Positions 17,551 to 29,144 of a DNA stretch of 64,000 bases are shown here, piece after piece; position 1 is the stretch's first letter, and every line of letters starts with the position of its first letter. The notes beneath the pieces are model-generated. The model saw only the letters and a list, made by a program, of their open reading frames with translations. It made no database searches and was not told the origin of the DNA. This DNA comes from Yersinia canariae. GTDB taxonomy: Bacteria > Pseudomonadota > Gammaproteobacteria > Enterobacterales > Enterobacteriaceae. Location of the stretch: contig NZ_CP043727.1 in assembly GCF_009831415.1 (NCBI RefSeq), forward strand, positions 434,001 through 498,000, given 5' to 3'. The translations under genes were made by a program, and so were the position numbers.

Positions 17551-17991
17551 ATGAATAGAATAATTCTTATTACCGTGCTTTCTACACTTTCCATAGGTAC
17601 TTCTTTTGCTAATACCAGTGAACAGGCATTAAATGCTCATAAGTTCGTTAATAACGCGTCTGCGGTTTCACATGTTAATGCCTCAGTTCATAAAGAGGAT
17701 TCAGTAAGTGTAAATAAAAGTAGGGCAAAGTCATTTTCTGAAATGAATGAACATGAGCGAGCTATCGTTGCACATTCATTTATGAATAACAGTAACTCAT
17801 ATGCCCACCAGAAAATAATTGAGTCTCATAAGAAAATGTTAGCGCAGGAAGAAAATAAACCAGATCCGGTTTCCTATTCTGATTTAAATGCAGCCGATCG
17901 GGCTGCACTTGTGCATGAACAAGTCAATAATGCTGCTGCCCCGGCTCATCAGATGCAGGCAGAAAAAATTCGGGCTGCTTATGCAGAATGA
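17551..17991 (+). CDS. SilE/PcoE-like periplasmic metal-binding protein (second copy)
   Basis: A 146-residue secreted protein (signal peptide ending in SFA) with three Met/His-type modules of the SilE family (MNEHERAIVAHSFMNN, LNAADRAALVHEQVNN, AHQKIIESHKKM). It diverges from the other two copies (10483 and 31613): fewer Met and a longer Asn-rich N-terminal part. It is transcribed away from pcoA, with the shared box region between. GAAGGAAAAG precedes the ATG. Confidence 0.82.
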   Translation: MNRIILITVLSTLSIGTSFANTSEQALNAHKFVNNASAVSHVNASVHKEDSVSVNKSRAKSFSEMNEHERAIVAHSFMNNSNSYAHQKIIESHKKMLAQEENKPDPVSYSDLNAADRAALVHEQVNNAAAPAHQMQAEKIRAAYAE

Positions 17992-18111
17992 ATTGCCTCT
18001 CTAGCTTTACGTGCTGATTTTCGATGAGGTGTTAATGCGTATTTCTTCTGAATTTACCTGGTGTCTTCAGCGCGGACTTGCGAAATAATATTGATTTGAA
18101 AGGAATTTCAT

Positions 18112-18309
18112 ATGAAAATCGATGAATTGTTAAATGTAAGAGTCAGCGATGGTCTAGCCAGACTTTTTGCCGCCTCTGAAGCACTTTCTGACGCTGAACG
18201 GGTAAAACTGGCAGATAAAGCCAGACAGAATGCGGCTCTAAATCGAGAGGGCATGAGTCCTCCGAGCCGCGACAAGCGCAAAAATCAATCGTCATCCGGC
18301 TTGTCGTAG
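18112..18309 (+). CDS. Hypothetical 65-aa protein
   Basis: Unrecognised. A short, charged, cytoplasmic-looking protein (MKIDELLNVRVSDGLARLF) with a basic C-terminal tail (SRDKRKNQSSS). AAAGGAA precedes the ATG. It lies between the PcoE-like gene and the MepM-like gene, on the same strand. No metal-binding pattern is visible; the basic tail could suggest nucleic-acid contact, but this is weak. Confidence 0.55.
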   Translation: MKIDELLNVRVSDGLARLFAASEALSDAERVKLADKARQNAALNREGMSPPSRDKRKNQSSSGLS

Positions 18310-18460
18310 AGGGTCAGGACTTTTTGCAAGATAACGTATAAAAGATATGTTACAAATATTATGACCATCTGTGGTTCCATTTCCTGTAATTAATGATGAC
18401 AGATGACACTATCCCCCTTAGAATAGCGAGGAGCGATTATATTACCAGAGAATCTAGTGC

Positions 18461-19198
18461 ATGTATTCTACTGATGTTATTAAGGATGACTTTTATATCA
18501 CTGCTGCCCGCTCCAGTCTTGGAGCGGGTGAAATAGCTGCACTCAAGAGATCTATTCCAGACGCCATCAATTTAAAACAACTTAAAAAAAACGAAACTAT
18601 AAGACTTGTGGTCGGAGAAAAATCCGGAAAATCTCGAGTGGTAGCCTATAAATTATCTTCAGGGAAAGAAGAATATATTGCGTACCGAATTTCAGATGCT
18701 GATTTTTATAAATTAGGGCGCGACCTCCAATTAACAAACCTGGCTTATCCTAAACCGCCTTCCGCCCGTCTTAGTTCTTCTTTCAACCCAGCCCGTGTTA
18801 ATCCTGTATCGGGTAAAATCAGTCCACATAATGGTATCGATTACTCTATGCCGATGAACACAAAAGTCGTCAGTGTCATTAGCGGAACCGTGATGAAAGC
18901 AGAGTATCACAGCTCAATGGGGTACTATGTGGAAGTGGCAGGCAAGTCTGGGGTTAAGACCCGATACCTCCATCTCAATAAAATCTTGGTAAAAAAAGGT
19001 CAACGTGTTAATAGCGGTTCGAAGATCGCTTTGTCAGGAAACAGTGGTCGCTCTTCCGGACCCCATTTGCATTATGAATTACTGGTTCAGGATAACCCCG
19101 TTGATTCTCTGGCCTTTCGTCCACAGAAACCGAAACTCGGTCCACTGGAGAAACATGTATACGCTCACATACAGCAGTATGAGCGATTTCTGGATTAA
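18461..19198 (+). CDS. MepM/YebA-like M23 peptidase, N-terminus missing
   Basis: A 245-residue protein matching the C-terminal half of the murein DD-endopeptidase MepM: a LytM domain with H123/D127 in HNGID and H202/H204 in GPHLHYE, plus the preceding OapA/LysM-like region (LGAGEIAALKRSI). The membrane anchor and LysM domain of full-length MepM are absent, and no signal peptide is visible, so export is unclear. An in-frame TAG lies just upstream at 18455 and the best ribosome-binding site (GAGGAG, 18429-18434) is too far from the ATG, suggesting 5' truncation. Similar peptidase genes are known to accompany pco/sil clusters. Confidence 0.75.
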   Translation: MYSTDVIKDDFYITAARSSLGAGEIAALKRSIPDAINLKQLKKNETIRLVVGEKSGKSRVVAYKLSSGKEEYIAYRISDADFYKLGRDLQLTNLAYPKPPSARLSSSFNPARVNPVSGKISPHNGIDYSMPMNTKVVSVISGTVMKAEYHSSMGYYVEVAGKSGVKTRYLHLNKILVKKGQRVNSGSKIALSGNSGRSSGPHLHYELLVQDNPVDSLAFRPQKPKLGPLEKHVYAHIQQYERFLD

Positions 19199-19230
19199 TG
19201 TTCGGGGGCAATGGCTGACCCCGAACGTCT

Positions 19231-19422
19231 TTATTTTTTGTCGGAAGGGTTCTTCTCTTGATGGCTATGCCCATTTCCGTGCCCATGGAAAAAGTGCATG
19301 AGCGGACACAAAAGCAGGATCAGATAGGGCCAGTAGCCAGCGACATGCTCCCAGTGCTCCCTGATAACGGCAAATACCAATATAGCGATCAGGGCAATAA
19401 GAGCCAGTGTGCCATTTTTCAT
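19231..19422 (-). CDS. Small membrane protein (DUF2933-like)
   Basis: A 63-residue protein with two closely spaced hydrophobic segments (LALIALIAILVFAVI and YLILLLCPLMHFF) followed by a His-rich tail (HGHGNGHSHQ), which could bind metal. It resembles the DUF2933 proteins that accompany silP-type P-type ATPase genes. AGGAGG precedes the ATG at 19422. It lies 42 bp downstream of silP on the same strand, probably co-transcribed. Confidence 0.75.
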   Translation of the reverse strand: MKNGTLALIALIAILVFAVIREHWEHVAGYWPYLILLLCPLMHFFHGHGNGHSHQEKNPSDKK

Positions 19423-19464
19423 GATTTTCCTCCTAATCATCCGGGTTTATTCCCAGGATAATAC

Positions 19465-21909
19465 TCAGTTATCGAGATCGGTCCCTTTTAACCTAAGCGA
19501 GTTGGCGATCACACTTACGGATGACAACGCCATTGCTGCAGCGGCGATTATCGGGGAGAGCAATACACCATAAAATGGGTATAGCAGTCCTGCTGCCACA
19601 GGTACGCCCAGTGCGTTGTAGATAAATGCAAAGAACAGGTTCTGACGAATATTAACCATGGTCGCTTCAGATAGCCGTCGAGCTTTCAGAATCCCCGAGA
19701 GATCCCCTTTGAGAAGCGTTATGCCAGCACTTTCTATGGCAACATCAGTACCTGTCCCCATTGCAATCCCTACATCTGCAGCAGCCAGAGCGGGTGCATC
19801 ATTGACCCCATCACCGGCCATCGCAACGATTTTACCTTCCTGTCTGAGGCGAGCCACAATGGCACTTTTTCCCTCAGGAAGTACATCAGCCTCCACGTCG
19901 TCAATACCTAACTTTCGGGCAACAGCTTCAGCAGTCAGTCTGTTATCCCCCGTTAACATCACTATCCGGATCCCCTCTTTCTGAAGAGATTTTAGTGCAC
20001 CATATGTGGACTTTTTGATGGGATCGGCAATAGCCATCATTCCTGCTAAAATCCCCTCGATAGCCACATAAATGACCGTTGCGCCCTCCCTGCGCAAGGA
20101 GTCTGCCACTTCTAGTTGGTTTTCAGTTGAAATACCATTTTCATGCATTGCCACCGCATTACCAATCACCACCACTTTGCCCTCGACCTTTCCGAGGACA
20201 CCCTTTCCGGTAGGCGCATCAAAATCGCTGACGTCAGGAATTTCAATGCCTTTTTTTATGGCTGCCGCGACGATAGCCTGACCTAATGGGTGCTGAGACG
20301 ACTTTTCGACAGCCGCACTGATCCTGAGAAGTGCATCTTCTCCACCACGCGTTAAAGAAATGATAGCGGTGACTGAGGGCGCACCTTCTGTCAGTGTTCC
20401 TGTCTTATCAACAACTAGTGTGTCAATCTTTTCCATATGCTCGAGTGCTTCTGCATTTTTGATGAGCACACCAGATTGCGCACCTTTACCAACACCCACC
20501 ATAATAGACATTGGGGTAGCCAATCCCAGCGCACAGGGACAGGCGATGATTAATACCGAAACAGCAGCGATCAATCCATGAGCGAATCTGGGCTCGGGCC
20601 CCCATATCCCCCAGATGATGAATGACAGAATGGCAATAGCAATCACCAAGGGGACAAACCATCCAGACACTTTGTCTGCCATACGCTGAATAGGCGCGCG
20701 CGAACGCTGGGCGTCAGCCACCATCTGGACTATTCTGGCAAGCATCGTCTCGCTGCCCACCTTTTCCGCACGAATAACCAAACTTCCCGTCTGGTTAATG
20801 GTCCCGCCAATGACATTGTCCTCAACCCTTCTTGTGACAGGCATCGATTCACCGGTCACCATGGACTCATCAATGGAGGAGTTGCCATTCTCGACAACAC
20901 CATCAACAGGCACACTTTCTCCGGGTCTTACCCTGAGCCGATCCCCCCGAAGCACGTCATCAATACTGATGTCTTCTTCCTGGCCATCTGGCTTAATTCG
21001 TCTGGCTGTTTTGGGGGAAAGGTTCAGTAGGGCTTTGATTGCCCCAGAGGTCTGCTCTCTGGCCCGAAGTTCCAGGACTTGCCCCAGTAGAACGAGCACG
21101 GTAATGACAGCCGCGGCCTCGAAATAAACAGCAACCACGCCCACACTGTCTGTATTTCTGAAGGAGGGAGGGAATAAGGTCGGGAAAATAGTCGCAATGA
21201 CGCTATAAAGCCAGGCCACACCAGTCCCCATAGCTACAAGGGTGAACATATTCAGTGAACGGTTTTGTATAGATGACCAGGCACGCTCAAAAAAAGGCCA
21301 ACCACACCACAGAACAACCGGAGTGGCAAGAACGAGTTGGATCCAGACTGATAATATTGGCGGGATAAGCCGGGATAGAATTTCTGATAAATGGACACCC
21401 ATCTCCAGAACAAGGATAGGGAGAGACAATAATACACCGATCCAAAAACGCCTCGTCATATCTCGGAATTCGTCACTCGGACCTGCATCAGCAGCGACAA
21501 TCAGAGGTTCGAGTGCCATCCCACAAATAGGGCAACCTCCGGGCTTGTTGCGCCTGATTTCCGGATGCATGGGACAGGTCCAGACGGCACCGCTGGTATG
21601 ACTGACATCTGGTTTAGGCATACTGTTCGGCGAGTGATGATGTTGGGAATGTTTTTGCTCTGGAGAGGGGGCTGAGTTAGCGTGGATGTAATGTTCAGGA
21701 TCTGTTTTGAACTTTAATTCACATGAAGCAGAACAAAAGAAAAACTGTCTATCCTGATAGGATATGCTGAACCCGGATTTTTCAGGATCTACAGGCATAC
21801 CGCAAACAGGATCCTGGACAGTTTTCGCAGCCCGGAGTTGTTCGGGTCGCGGGTGAGCAAGCCCAGAAGTCTCAACGGCATCAGGGACTTCGTACCCTTT
21901 TTTATTCAC
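19465..21909 (-). CDS. silP: Silver/copper P1B-type ATPase SilP
   Basis: An 814-residue metal-exporting ATPase. The N-terminus has a YHS-type domain ([12 protein letters not shown], residues 31-42, with CSASC at 59-63), a His stretch, and a heavy-metal-binding domain ([19 protein letters not shown], 110-131). The ion-binding CPC is at 457-459 in the sixth membrane helix and the phosphorylated Asp at 501 in DKTGTLT. It pumps Ag(I)/Cu(I) from cytoplasm to periplasm, where SilCFBA takes over. It uses a YHS domain instead of classic CxxC domains, as in SilP. Confidence 0.95.
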   Translation of the reverse strand: MNKKGYEVPDAVETSGLAHPRPEQLRAAKTVQDPVCGMPVDPEKSGFSISYQDRQFFFCSASCELKFKTDPEHYIHANSAPSPEQKHSQHHHSPNSMPKPDVSHTSGAVWTCPMHPEIRRNKPGGCPICGMALEPLIVAADAGPSDEFRDMTRRFWIGVLLSLPILVLEMGVHLSEILSRLIPPILSVWIQLVLATPVVLWCGWPFFERAWSSIQNRSLNMFTLVAMGTGVAWLYSVIATIFPTLFPPSFRNTDSVGVVAVYFEAAAVITVLVLLGQVLELRAREQTSGAIKALLNLSPKTARRIKPDGQEEDISIDDVLRGDRLRVRPGESVPVDGVVENGNSSIDESMVTGESMPVTRRVEDNVIGGTINQTGSLVIRAEKVGSETMLARIVQMVADAQRSRAPIQRMADKVSGWFVPLVIAIAILSFIIWGIWGPEPRFAHGLIAAVSVLIIACPCALGLATPMSIMVGVGKGAQSGVLIKNAEALEHMEKIDTLVVDKTGTLTEGAPSVTAIISLTRGGEDALLRISAAVEKSSQHPLGQAIVAAAIKKGIEIPDVSDFDAPTGKGVLGKVEGKVVVIGNAVAMHENGISTENQLEVADSLRREGATVIYVAIEGILAGMMAIADPIKKSTYGALKSLQKEGIRIVMLTGDNRLTAEAVARKLGIDDVEADVLPEGKSAIVARLRQEGKIVAMAGDGVNDAPALAAADVGIAMGTGTDVAIESAGITLLKGDLSGILKARRLSEATMVNIRQNLFFAFIYNALGVPVAAGLLYPFYGVLLSPIIAAAAMALSSVSVIANSLRLKGTDLDN

Positions 21910-22078
21910 GGTACTTCTCCTTACGTTTACTTGACCTGTTTGACATGCAAAGACAACTCTCTTCAGGATATGTCACTGCCACTGATACCACGAATGTCTC
22001 TGTGATTTAGTTGTAATTCTCTTTACGGTATTCAGCCAGACTGGAATATAAGGCTGGCTGAAAATTCCAGGTACCGGG

Positions 22079-22519
22079 TTATTCAATGCGCTGGTATATC
22101 CGCTGTGAACCATTCTTTTCAAACGCAATGACGTTATAGGGATCTTTTTTATCTCCCATTTCCATGCCCGGACTTCCGGCTGGCATCCCTGGTGTTGCAA
22201 GGCCATAGATACCAGAACCTGGAATTAAGGCTTTACTGACAGCCTCCGCAGGCACATGCCCCTCAATGATTAAATTGCCTGAAGTGGCCATATGGCAGCT
22301 TCTTAAGTCCGTAGGAACTGTATATTTATCCTTTAATGCGGTGAGGGCGCTCTCGTTCAAAACGTGAGTGTTAACTTGGTAGCCCTGTTTTTCCATAACT
22401 TGACCCCATTGCGTACAGCAGCCACAACTTTCAGACTTGTATAAGTCGATGACTTTTTCACCCGCGAATACTGGCAGGGAGGACGCGAACATGATGGCCA
22501 TTAATAACACTTTTTTCAT
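22079..22519 (-). CDS. DUF411 periplasmic metal-binding protein
   Basis: A 146-residue exported protein (signal peptide ending in PVFA) of the DUF411 family, with the YKSESCGCCTQWGQVM segment holding three Cys and a later Cys-His pair (LRSCHMATS). It ends with a Met-rich tail (GMPAGSPGMEMG). Such proteins are regular members of sil clusters and probably bind copper or silver in the periplasm; their exact role is unsettled. Confidence 0.87.
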   Translation of the reverse strand: MKKVLLMAIMFASSLPVFAGEKVIDLYKSESCGCCTQWGQVMEKQGYQVNTHVLNESALTALKDKYTVPTDLRSCHMATSGNLIIEGHVPAEAVSKALIPGSGIYGLATPGMPAGSPGMEMGDKKDPYNVIAFEKNGSQRIYQRIE

Positions 22520-22621
22520 ACTATCCTCTGTATGTTATCCGCACGGATTTTATTCTCCGGACAGAGAAGGGTGATGGCGGGAGCTCGGCTCTGAAGCCGA
22601 TATTCCCGCTGATTTACATGA

Positions 22622-25600
22622 TTAATTTTTATGCCGACGCAGCCAGATTAATTTATAGGCTGCCGGAATGATAAACATGGACAGCAAAGGGGCCGTGATC
22701 ATCCCTCCAATCATCGGGGCAGCAATGCGACTCATGACTTCTGAACCTGCCCCAGTCCCCCACAGGATCGGTAACAGTCCAGCAATGATGACCGCGACCG
22801 TCATGGCTTTCGGACGAACACGCAGTACAGCACCGTGATAAAGCGCGTTATCAAGACCTTCACGCGTGAATGTTTCTGGCTTGGACAATTTAGGGTCTGC
22901 TTCAATAGCCTGACGTAAATACATCAGCATCACTACGCCAAACTCTGCAGCTACCCCAGTCAGTGCGATAAACCCCGTACCCGTTGCAACGGACATATGG
23001 AATCCCTGCCAGTACAGGAACCAGATACCGCCAATCAGCGCAAACGGCAGGCTCATCAGGATCAACAACGCTTCATCAACGCGACGGAATGCCAGGTAAA
23101 GCAGAATGAAGATAATCATTACGGTCATGGGCACCATTAACTTCAATTTCTTGTTGGCATGCTCCAGTAATTCGAACTGTCCCGAGAACGAGACGCTGGT
23201 ACCCGGTTTAAGTTTGACCTTTTCGCTGATAACCGTTTTAAGGTCGTTAACAACGGATACCATGTCACGGCCACGGGCATCGATATAAATCCAGCTTGAA
23301 GGACGGGCATTTTCTGTTTTCAGCATGGTCGGACCTGAAATGATCTTCACATCAGCCACGTCACCCAAGGTGATTTGCTGCTTCGTCGGCGTCAATATCG
23401 GTAATTGTTTCAATGCGCCAGGCCCATCACGGAACCCCTGAGGGTAGCGAATGTTGATCGGATAACGAGCCACTCCTTCCACTGTTTCGCCGACCATGGC
23501 ACCCCCGATGGCAGACGAGACAAACAACTGCACGTCTCCGACCGTCATGCCATATCTGGCCGCTTTTTCCCGGTTAATATCGATATCGAGATAGCGTCCA
23601 CCTTCCAGGCGTTCTGCCAGGGCGGACACCACGCCAGGAACGGTCTTCGCCGCTTCTTCTATACTCTGAGCCGTGACATCAATATCGGAGAGCACCGTGC
23701 CTGATACTTTAATACCTATCGGGCTCTTGATACCGGTGGACAACATATCAATGCGGTTACGGATAGGTGGAACCCAGAGGTTGGCCAGACCCGGTAGTCG
23801 AACCGTTTCATCGAGCTCTTCAATAATCTTGTCAAGCGTCATCCCCGGTCGCCACTGGTCCTGAGGTTTCAGTTGGATCGTGGTTTCCACCATTTCAAGT
23901 GGTGCAGAGTCTGTTGCCGTTTCTGCTTTACCCGTTTTACCAAAAACAGAAGCCACTTCAGGCACTGTTTTGATCAGTTTATCCGTCGTCTGCAACAGGG
24001 CTGCAGCCTGACCAGGCGATACACCGGGTAGCGTTGAAGGCATGTACAGCAAATCGCCTTCGTTGATTTTAGGCAGGAATTCTCCCCCCATTTTACTGAG
24101 TGGCCATATCACGGTAAAAATTGACAGGGCAGCCACCAGAAGCGTCATTTTTGGCCAGTGAAGAACCTTGAGCAACAAAGGATGATAAATTTTTATCAGA
24201 AAACGGTTCAGTGGGTTACTGGTTTCTGCCGGTATTTTTCCTCTGATCCAATACCCCATCAGGATAGGAATGACCACAATCGCCAGTAATGCAGACCCCG
24301 CCATGGCATAGGTTTTTGTGAAGGCCAGAGGCCCAAACAAACGCCCTTCTTGTCCTTCAAGGGTAAAAATAGGAATGAATGAAAGGGTGATGATCAACAG
24401 GCTGATAAACAGGGCCGGTCCAACTTCAACAGAAGCATTGGTGATCACTTTCCAGCGAGTTTCATTGTCAATTTGTTGATCAGGGTGACTATGGTCCCAT
24501 TCTTCAAGCCGTTTGTGCGCATTTTCAATCATGACGATGGCGGCATCCACCATGGCCCCAACAGCAATCGCAATTCCCCCCAGAGACATGATATTGGCAT
24601 TTAGCCCCTGGAAACGCATGATGATAAAGGCAATACACAGCCCCAGAGGAAGCGAAATAATGGCAACCAATGCAGAACGAACGTGCCAAAGGAACAGGCC
24701 ACATACGATGGCAACCACAATAAATTCTTCCAGAAGTTTATAGCTCAGGTTATCAATCGCACGGTCAATCAGTTGACTACGATCGTAAGTGGTCACCACT
24801 TCCACACCTTCTGGTAGGCTGCTTTTCAGTGTTTCCAGTTTATCCTTTACTGCAGAAATGACTTCACGCGCATTCTTGCCTGAACGCAGAATAACCACAC
24901 CGCCCGCAACCTCACCCTCACCATTCAGCTCCGCGATCCCGCGACGCATTTCTGGTCCAATCTGAACACGCGCAACATCCCTTAAGTAAACAGGGACACT
25001 GTTCTCACCCGTCTTGAGGACAATATTGTTAAAGTCATCAATGCTTTCCAGATAACCGCTGGCTCGTACCATGTACTCGGCTTCGGCGATCTCAACGGAA
25101 GCACCGCCTGCTTCCTGGTTAGAGGAGTCCAGGGCCTGTTTAACTTCTGGCAGGCTTACACCAAACTGGGCCAGTTTCATCGGATCAACGAGGATCTGGT
25201 ATTGTTTGACAACGCCGCCCACAGAGGCAACTTCTGCCACATTCGGAATATTTTTCAGCTCATATTTCAGGAACCAATCCTGCAGAGAACGTAATTCCGA
25301 GAGGTCATGCTTACCGCTGTGATCCACCAAAGCATATTCGAAAATCCAGCCCACTCCAGTGGCATCCGGCCCTATCGCGGAACTGACCCCTGAAGGTAAC
25401 TTACCCTGAACCTGATTAAGGTATTCCAATACGCGGGATCTTGCCCAGTACAGGTCAGTGCCGTCTTCGAAAATCACATAAACGTATGAGTCACCGAATT
25501 GTGAAAACCCTCGGACGGTCTTTGCTCCGGGTACAGAAAGCATGGTGGTCGTTAGGGGATAGGTAACCTGGTTTTCTACAATCTGTGGGGCTTGTCCCGG

Positions 25601-25759
25601 GTAACTGGTTTTAATAATAACCTGAACATCAGAGAGATCAGGCAGGGCATCTACTGGTGTATTGATGATAGTCCAGGTTCCCCAGATGCTCAGAAACAGG
25701 GCTCCCATCATGACCAGAAAGCGGTTGGCGACCGAACGCCTGATAATCCATTCAATCAT
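22622..25759 (-). CDS. silA: Silver/copper RND efflux pump SilA (CusA family)
   Basis: A 1045-residue heavy-metal RND transporter that drives Ag(I)/Cu(I) from the periplasm out through SilC using the proton gradient. It has twelve expected membrane helices, two large periplasmic loops, and family segments such as [20 protein letters not shown] in the helix-4 region. Met residues form the transport relay in CusA; several are visible, as in [11 protein letters not shown]. It lies 10 bp downstream of silB. Confidence 0.96.
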   Translation of the reverse strand: MIEWIIRRSVANRFLVMMGALFLSIWGTWTIINTPVDALPDLSDVQVIIKTSYPGQAPQIVENQVTYPLTTTMLSVPGAKTVRGFSQFGDSYVYVIFEDGTDLYWARSRVLEYLNQVQGKLPSGVSSAIGPDATGVGWIFEYALVDHSGKHDLSELRSLQDWFLKYELKNIPNVAEVASVGGVVKQYQILVDPMKLAQFGVSLPEVKQALDSSNQEAGGASVEIAEAEYMVRASGYLESIDDFNNIVLKTGENSVPVYLRDVARVQIGPEMRRGIAELNGEGEVAGGVVILRSGKNAREVISAVKDKLETLKSSLPEGVEVVTTYDRSQLIDRAIDNLSYKLLEEFIVVAIVCGLFLWHVRSALVAIISLPLGLCIAFIIMRFQGLNANIMSLGGIAIAVGAMVDAAIVMIENAHKRLEEWDHSHPDQQIDNETRWKVITNASVEVGPALFISLLIITLSFIPIFTLEGQEGRLFGPLAFTKTYAMAGSALLAIVVIPILMGYWIRGKIPAETSNPLNRFLIKIYHPLLLKVLHWPKMTLLVAALSIFTVIWPLSKMGGEFLPKINEGDLLYMPSTLPGVSPGQAAALLQTTDKLIKTVPEVASVFGKTGKAETATDSAPLEMVETTIQLKPQDQWRPGMTLDKIIEELDETVRLPGLANLWVPPIRNRIDMLSTGIKSPIGIKVSGTVLSDIDVTAQSIEEAAKTVPGVVSALAERLEGGRYLDIDINREKAARYGMTVGDVQLFVSSAIGGAMVGETVEGVARYPINIRYPQGFRDGPGALKQLPILTPTKQQITLGDVADVKIISGPTMLKTENARPSSWIYIDARGRDMVSVVNDLKTVISEKVKLKPGTSVSFSGQFELLEHANKKLKLMVPMTVMIIFILLYLAFRRVDEALLILMSLPFALIGGIWFLYWQGFHMSVATGTGFIALTGVAAEFGVVMLMYLRQAIEADPKLSKPETFTREGLDNALYHGAVLRVRPKAMTVAVIIAGLLPILWGTGAGSEVMSRIAAPMIGGMITAPLLSMFIIPAAYKLIWLRRHKN

Positions 25760-25769
25760 CTTCGTCTCC

Positions 25770-27053
25770 TCAGTGACCTGAATGTGCGTTGGCTGAAGGG
25801 GCCGTTATTTCGGGTGCTGTAGTCGCGTGATCCTCTGGATGACGCATACGCTCCAGCGCACCGGAAATGTTCGCTTCAGAGTCAATGAGGAAGAGGCCGC
25901 TGACGACAATCGATTCACCCTCGGTCAAGCCAGAACCAATCCCGGCCTGGCGCTGGGATTCATGCAGAACCTTGATGACTTTAGGAACGAACCGGCCCTC
26001 GTTGTCAACAGTTATCACACGTTGTTCTTTGCCGGTATCGATGACCGCCTGAGAAGGAATAAGCAACATATCCTGGCTCTGAGTGTTGAGTTTCAAGTAG
26101 GCATTCATTCCTGGTTTCAGTAACTCATCTTTATTGTCTACCTGCAGGCGAAGCTGAAGAGTTCGGGTGGCTTGGTCAACGCTGGGAAGAATATTCCATT
26201 TCTCGATGTTGAACGTTCTATCAGGATAAGCCGGGACAGAAATTTCAAACTGAGAGGTCTCTTTCAGCAAATATGCGATAGACTCCGGTAGCGAGGCGCT
26301 AATCCAGACCGGATCCATCCCCTGTATCTGGGCAACAACCTTATCTTTTGAAATGTTCATCCCCGTTCTCAAATCAAATGCGGTGATCACACCATCAATA
26401 GGTGCTTTAATCGTGAAGCGCGTCTGAATGTTCCGCGTATTGCGTAAGCGCTGGATGTCGTCTTCTGGCATCCCGGCAAGGCGAAGGCGTTCCAGCACCC
26501 CTTTAAGTTGCGTTGCTGAACCGCCAGTACCTGACAGCAAAAGGTACTCGCTCTGAGCCTCGACCCACTCAGGGATCGTGATGTCAATCAGGGGCGTGCC
26601 TTTTTTGACTTTATCCCCGATAGTGAGCGGATACACTTTTTCAATGAAACCTTCCGATCTGGCCTGGACAATAACAAACTGATATTCGTTGAAACTGACA
26701 GTGGCAGGGATCGTCTGAGAGTAAGTCAGGCGCCCTGTGCGGACTTTTTCTGTTTTAAGACCCAGGTTTTGTACTTGAGTAGGATCGATACGGATGCCGT
26801 TACTGTTTCCGGATCCACCTTCATCCGCATATTTTGGTACCAGGTCCATGTCCATAAACGGGGACTTTCCGGGTTTATCGAACTTGGTATCGGGTTTCAT
26901 TGGGTCAAACCAGAACAGGACCTTACGCTCTGATGATTGTATTTCAGCCTTGTCTGCGGAAAAAAGATAATGGTAAGCCCCAACGGATATAAGCCCTCCC
27001 ATCACAAGACTGCTGATAATAACTGCAGTATATTTAAGTTTTATAGAAGCCAT
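25770..27053 (-). CDS. silB: SilB periplasmic adaptor protein (CusB family)
   Basis: A 427-residue membrane-fusion protein linking SilA and SilC. It has an N-terminal membrane anchor (about residues 7-25), metal-handling Met residues ([25 protein letters not shown]), a lipoyl/hairpin region and C-terminal beta domains, ending with a His-containing tail. The ATG at 27053 ([12 protein letters not shown]) matches SilB; a GTG at 27065 would add four residues. Confidence 0.94.
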   Translation of the reverse strand: MASIKLKYTAVIISSLVMGGLISVGAYHYLFSADKAEIQSSERKVLFWFDPMKPDTKFDKPGKSPFMDMDLVPKYADEGGSGNSNGIRIDPTQVQNLGLKTEKVRTGRLTYSQTIPATVSFNEYQFVIVQARSEGFIEKVYPLTIGDKVKKGTPLIDITIPEWVEAQSEYLLLSGTGGSATQLKGVLERLRLAGMPEDDIQRLRNTRNIQTRFTIKAPIDGVITAFDLRTGMNISKDKVVAQIQGMDPVWISASLPESIAYLLKETSQFEISVPAYPDRTFNIEKWNILPSVDQATRTLQLRLQVDNKDELLKPGMNAYLKLNTQSQDMLLIPSQAVIDTGKEQRVITVDNEGRFVPKVIKVLHESQRQAGIGSGLTEGESIVVSGLFLIDSEANISGALERMRHPEDHATTAPEITAPSANAHSGH

Positions 27054-27175
27054 ATTTAATTCCACTGAACATTGATAGAAGCCAAGCCTGTTAACTCGGG
27101 GGAGAACCGTAGGGGTAAATAATCAAGCCTGCCATAACAGGGGGGCAGGCAAATAAATTTTAATGAGGAAATTAA

Positions 27176-27532
27176 TTAAGACTGACTATTTTTAATTTCC
27201 TGAAGCAATGAGATATTATCCTGCTGCACAAAAGTGAAATTCACATGGTTACCTACTTTTAGCGCGCGGATGTTGTCATCCACCGCTGTAAATGTAAATC
27301 GCATGGTCATTGCAGGCCAACCAACAGTAGGTATTGCCTCGTGAGCAATGGTGATTTTCATCTCTTTCATATCAATATCCTTCACCACCCCTGTAGTGCT
27401 GATGACCTGCTGCGAAGCGGCTTCTGCCGTCGTGTTGCCTGCCGTGCTGTGATGTTGCTCGTTTGCCTGAGTTCCCGCGACCATGACAACAGAGAACATC
27501 CCAAATAAAGCCACTTTTATTGACTGACGCAT
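27176..27532 (-). CDS. silF: SilF/CusF periplasmic metallochaperone
   Basis: A 118-residue exported protein of the CusF fold. The metal site is visible: His in TIAHEAIP, Trp in VGWPAM and two Met in MTMRF, together giving the His/Met2/cation-pi site for Ag(I)/Cu(I). It hands metal to SilB. ATG 27532 begins the signal peptide MRQSIKVALFGMF; the longer frame to 27577 overlaps silC. Confidence 0.93.
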   Translation of the reverse strand: MRQSIKVALFGMFSVVMVAGTQANEQHHSTAGNTTAEAASQQVISTTGVVKDIDMKEMKITIAHEAIPTVGWPAMTMRFTFTAVDDNIRALKVGNHVNFTFVQQDNISLLQEIKNSQS

Positions 27533-27564
27533 ATTTATAACTCCATATTTTTTCAAAAATAAAT

Positions 27565-28950
27565 TCATTGTGTCCAACCACCACCCAAGGCAGTGAAAAG
27601 ATTTATTTCATTAACGTGTTGGGCATATCTCAGATCCAGAATGGCCTGCCGTGTTGAAAACAGTGTTCTCTCTGCATCAAGGACTTCGATATAACTTACG
27701 GCTCCGCTGGAATATAATCCACGCGCCCGTAGCAGCGTTATCTGAAGGGACTCCAGAAAACGTTGTTGTGCTGTTAATTGTCCGCTTATACTTTCACGAA
27801 GTGATAGTGCATCAGCAACTTCCTTAAACGCAGTCTGAATTTTTTGCTCGTAACTGACAATTGACTGTTGCTGGCGCACTTCCGCGAGTGTCAGGTTGGC
27901 TTTGTTACGTCCTGCATTGAAGATGGGAATTTCAATTTTAGGGATAAAACTCCACATTCCACTCGCGCTGTTAAACAGGCTTGAAAGATCAGTGCTGCTT
28001 CCTGAAAGGCCGCCAGTCAACGAAATTGATGGGAAGAATGCGGCTCTGGCTGCCCCAATATTGGCATCTGCCGCTTTCAGCACATGTTCAGCTTCCATAA
28101 TATCCGGTCTTTGTAACAAGATGTCGGATGACAGGTTCAAAGGCAGTTTTACCGGATTAATATCTGTTTCCGCGTTAAGTTTACCATCGGGCAGTACAGA
28201 GTATTTTCCGACCACCAGTTGGAGCGCATTGTTCGCCTGGGCGAGTTCACCTTCTCTTTTTGCAATTTCAGCACGCGTACTTTCGATGACCCCCTTGGCC
28301 TGTTCAAGTGCCAGGACGTTTGTACTGCCGGTGATAAGCTGTTGCTCCACGAAAGCATAGGATTGTTCGTAGTTCTTCAGCGTTTCTCTGGCAATCTGCA
28401 ATTGCTCATAAGCCAGCCGCTGGTTGAAATAGCTCTGCGATACGTTAGACACAAGAAGAATATGCACAGCACGCTGAGCTTCCTGACTGGCAAAAAAATT
28501 CTGGCGGTCAGCCTCACTCATGTTCTTCAGTTTGCCAAAGAAATCCAACTCAAAGCTGAGATCAAGACCCGCCGCATACTCTCGGGTAGTGGAACTTTCG
28601 TTTTTAAGCCCCCTACTGTAAGTAATACCTGAGGAGGCGTTCAGTTGCGGATATCTGTCCGAGTCTGTCACATTGTACTGGGCTCTTGCTTCCTGGACTT
28701 TGAGTGCCGCCATTTTTAGATCACGGTTGTTACGCAAAGCTTCGTCAATCAGGGTCTGTGCCTGAGGGTCGGCAAAAAACAGTCGCCAACCGACATCCTG
28801 GTAGCCTGCCGCTGCCGGAACCAGTGCGTTCCGGGAGAGCGAAAACTGTTGTGGCACTGGGAGTTCAGGGCGCTGGTAATCCGGAGCCAGTGAGGTGCAC
28901 CCTGCCAAAATGAACAATGTACTGAGAGTTAGTAGTTTTAATTTGAACAT
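27565..28950 (-). CDS. silC: SilC outer-membrane efflux channel (CusC family)
   Basis: A 461-residue TolC-like outer-membrane lipoprotein. The lipobox LAGC is at residues 14-17 of the ATG-28950 start, and the chain shows the two-fold outer-membrane factor repeats. It forms the outer gate of the SilCBA pump. It leads the silCFBA operon, divergent from silRS, with a SilR-type box between. The longer frame from 28989 would put sequence before the signal peptide. Confidence 0.94.
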   Translation of the reverse strand: MFKLKLLTLSTLFILAGCTSLAPDYQRPELPVPQQFSLSRNALVPAAAGYQDVGWRLFFADPQAQTLIDEALRNNRDLKMAALKVQEARAQYNVTDSDRYPQLNASSGITYSRGLKNESSTTREYAAGLDLSFELDFFGKLKNMSEADRQNFFASQEAQRAVHILLVSNVSQSYFNQRLAYEQLQIARETLKNYEQSYAFVEQQLITGSTNVLALEQAKGVIESTRAEIAKREGELAQANNALQLVVGKYSVLPDGKLNAETDINPVKLPLNLSSDILLQRPDIMEAEHVLKAADANIGAARAAFFPSISLTGGLSGSSTDLSSLFNSASGMWSFIPKIEIPIFNAGRNKANLTLAEVRQQQSIVSYEQKIQTAFKEVADALSLRESISGQLTAQQRFLESLQITLLRARGLYSSGAVSYIEVLDAERTLFSTRQAILDLRYAQHVNEINLFTALGGGWTQ

Positions 28951-29053
28951 ATCGCTTCTCGTCCAGGCATACCTGGTTAAATGGTTCAAATGATTTCCTG
29001 ATGATTATTGTGGATACCTTACCGGAGTGACTCTGTTTGGTGAGTGACAGAAT

Positions 29054-29071
29054 AATGACAAAGCTGTCATT
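29054..29071. promoter_or_regulatory. SilR/CusR box between silC and silR
   Basis: AATGACAAAGCTGTCATT, a 7-4-7 perfect inverted repeat closely matching the CusR box (AAAATGACA--TGTCATTTT). A further TGACA lies 11 bp upstream (29045). Its position between divergent silCFBA and silRS fits control of both by SilR. Confidence 0.75.
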
Positions 29072-29144
29072 TTCGTTTTAATTCGTTGATATCGCCCTTT
29101 TGCCCACTAGAATGACAACTCCATATCGATGTTCCGGAGGGCGC

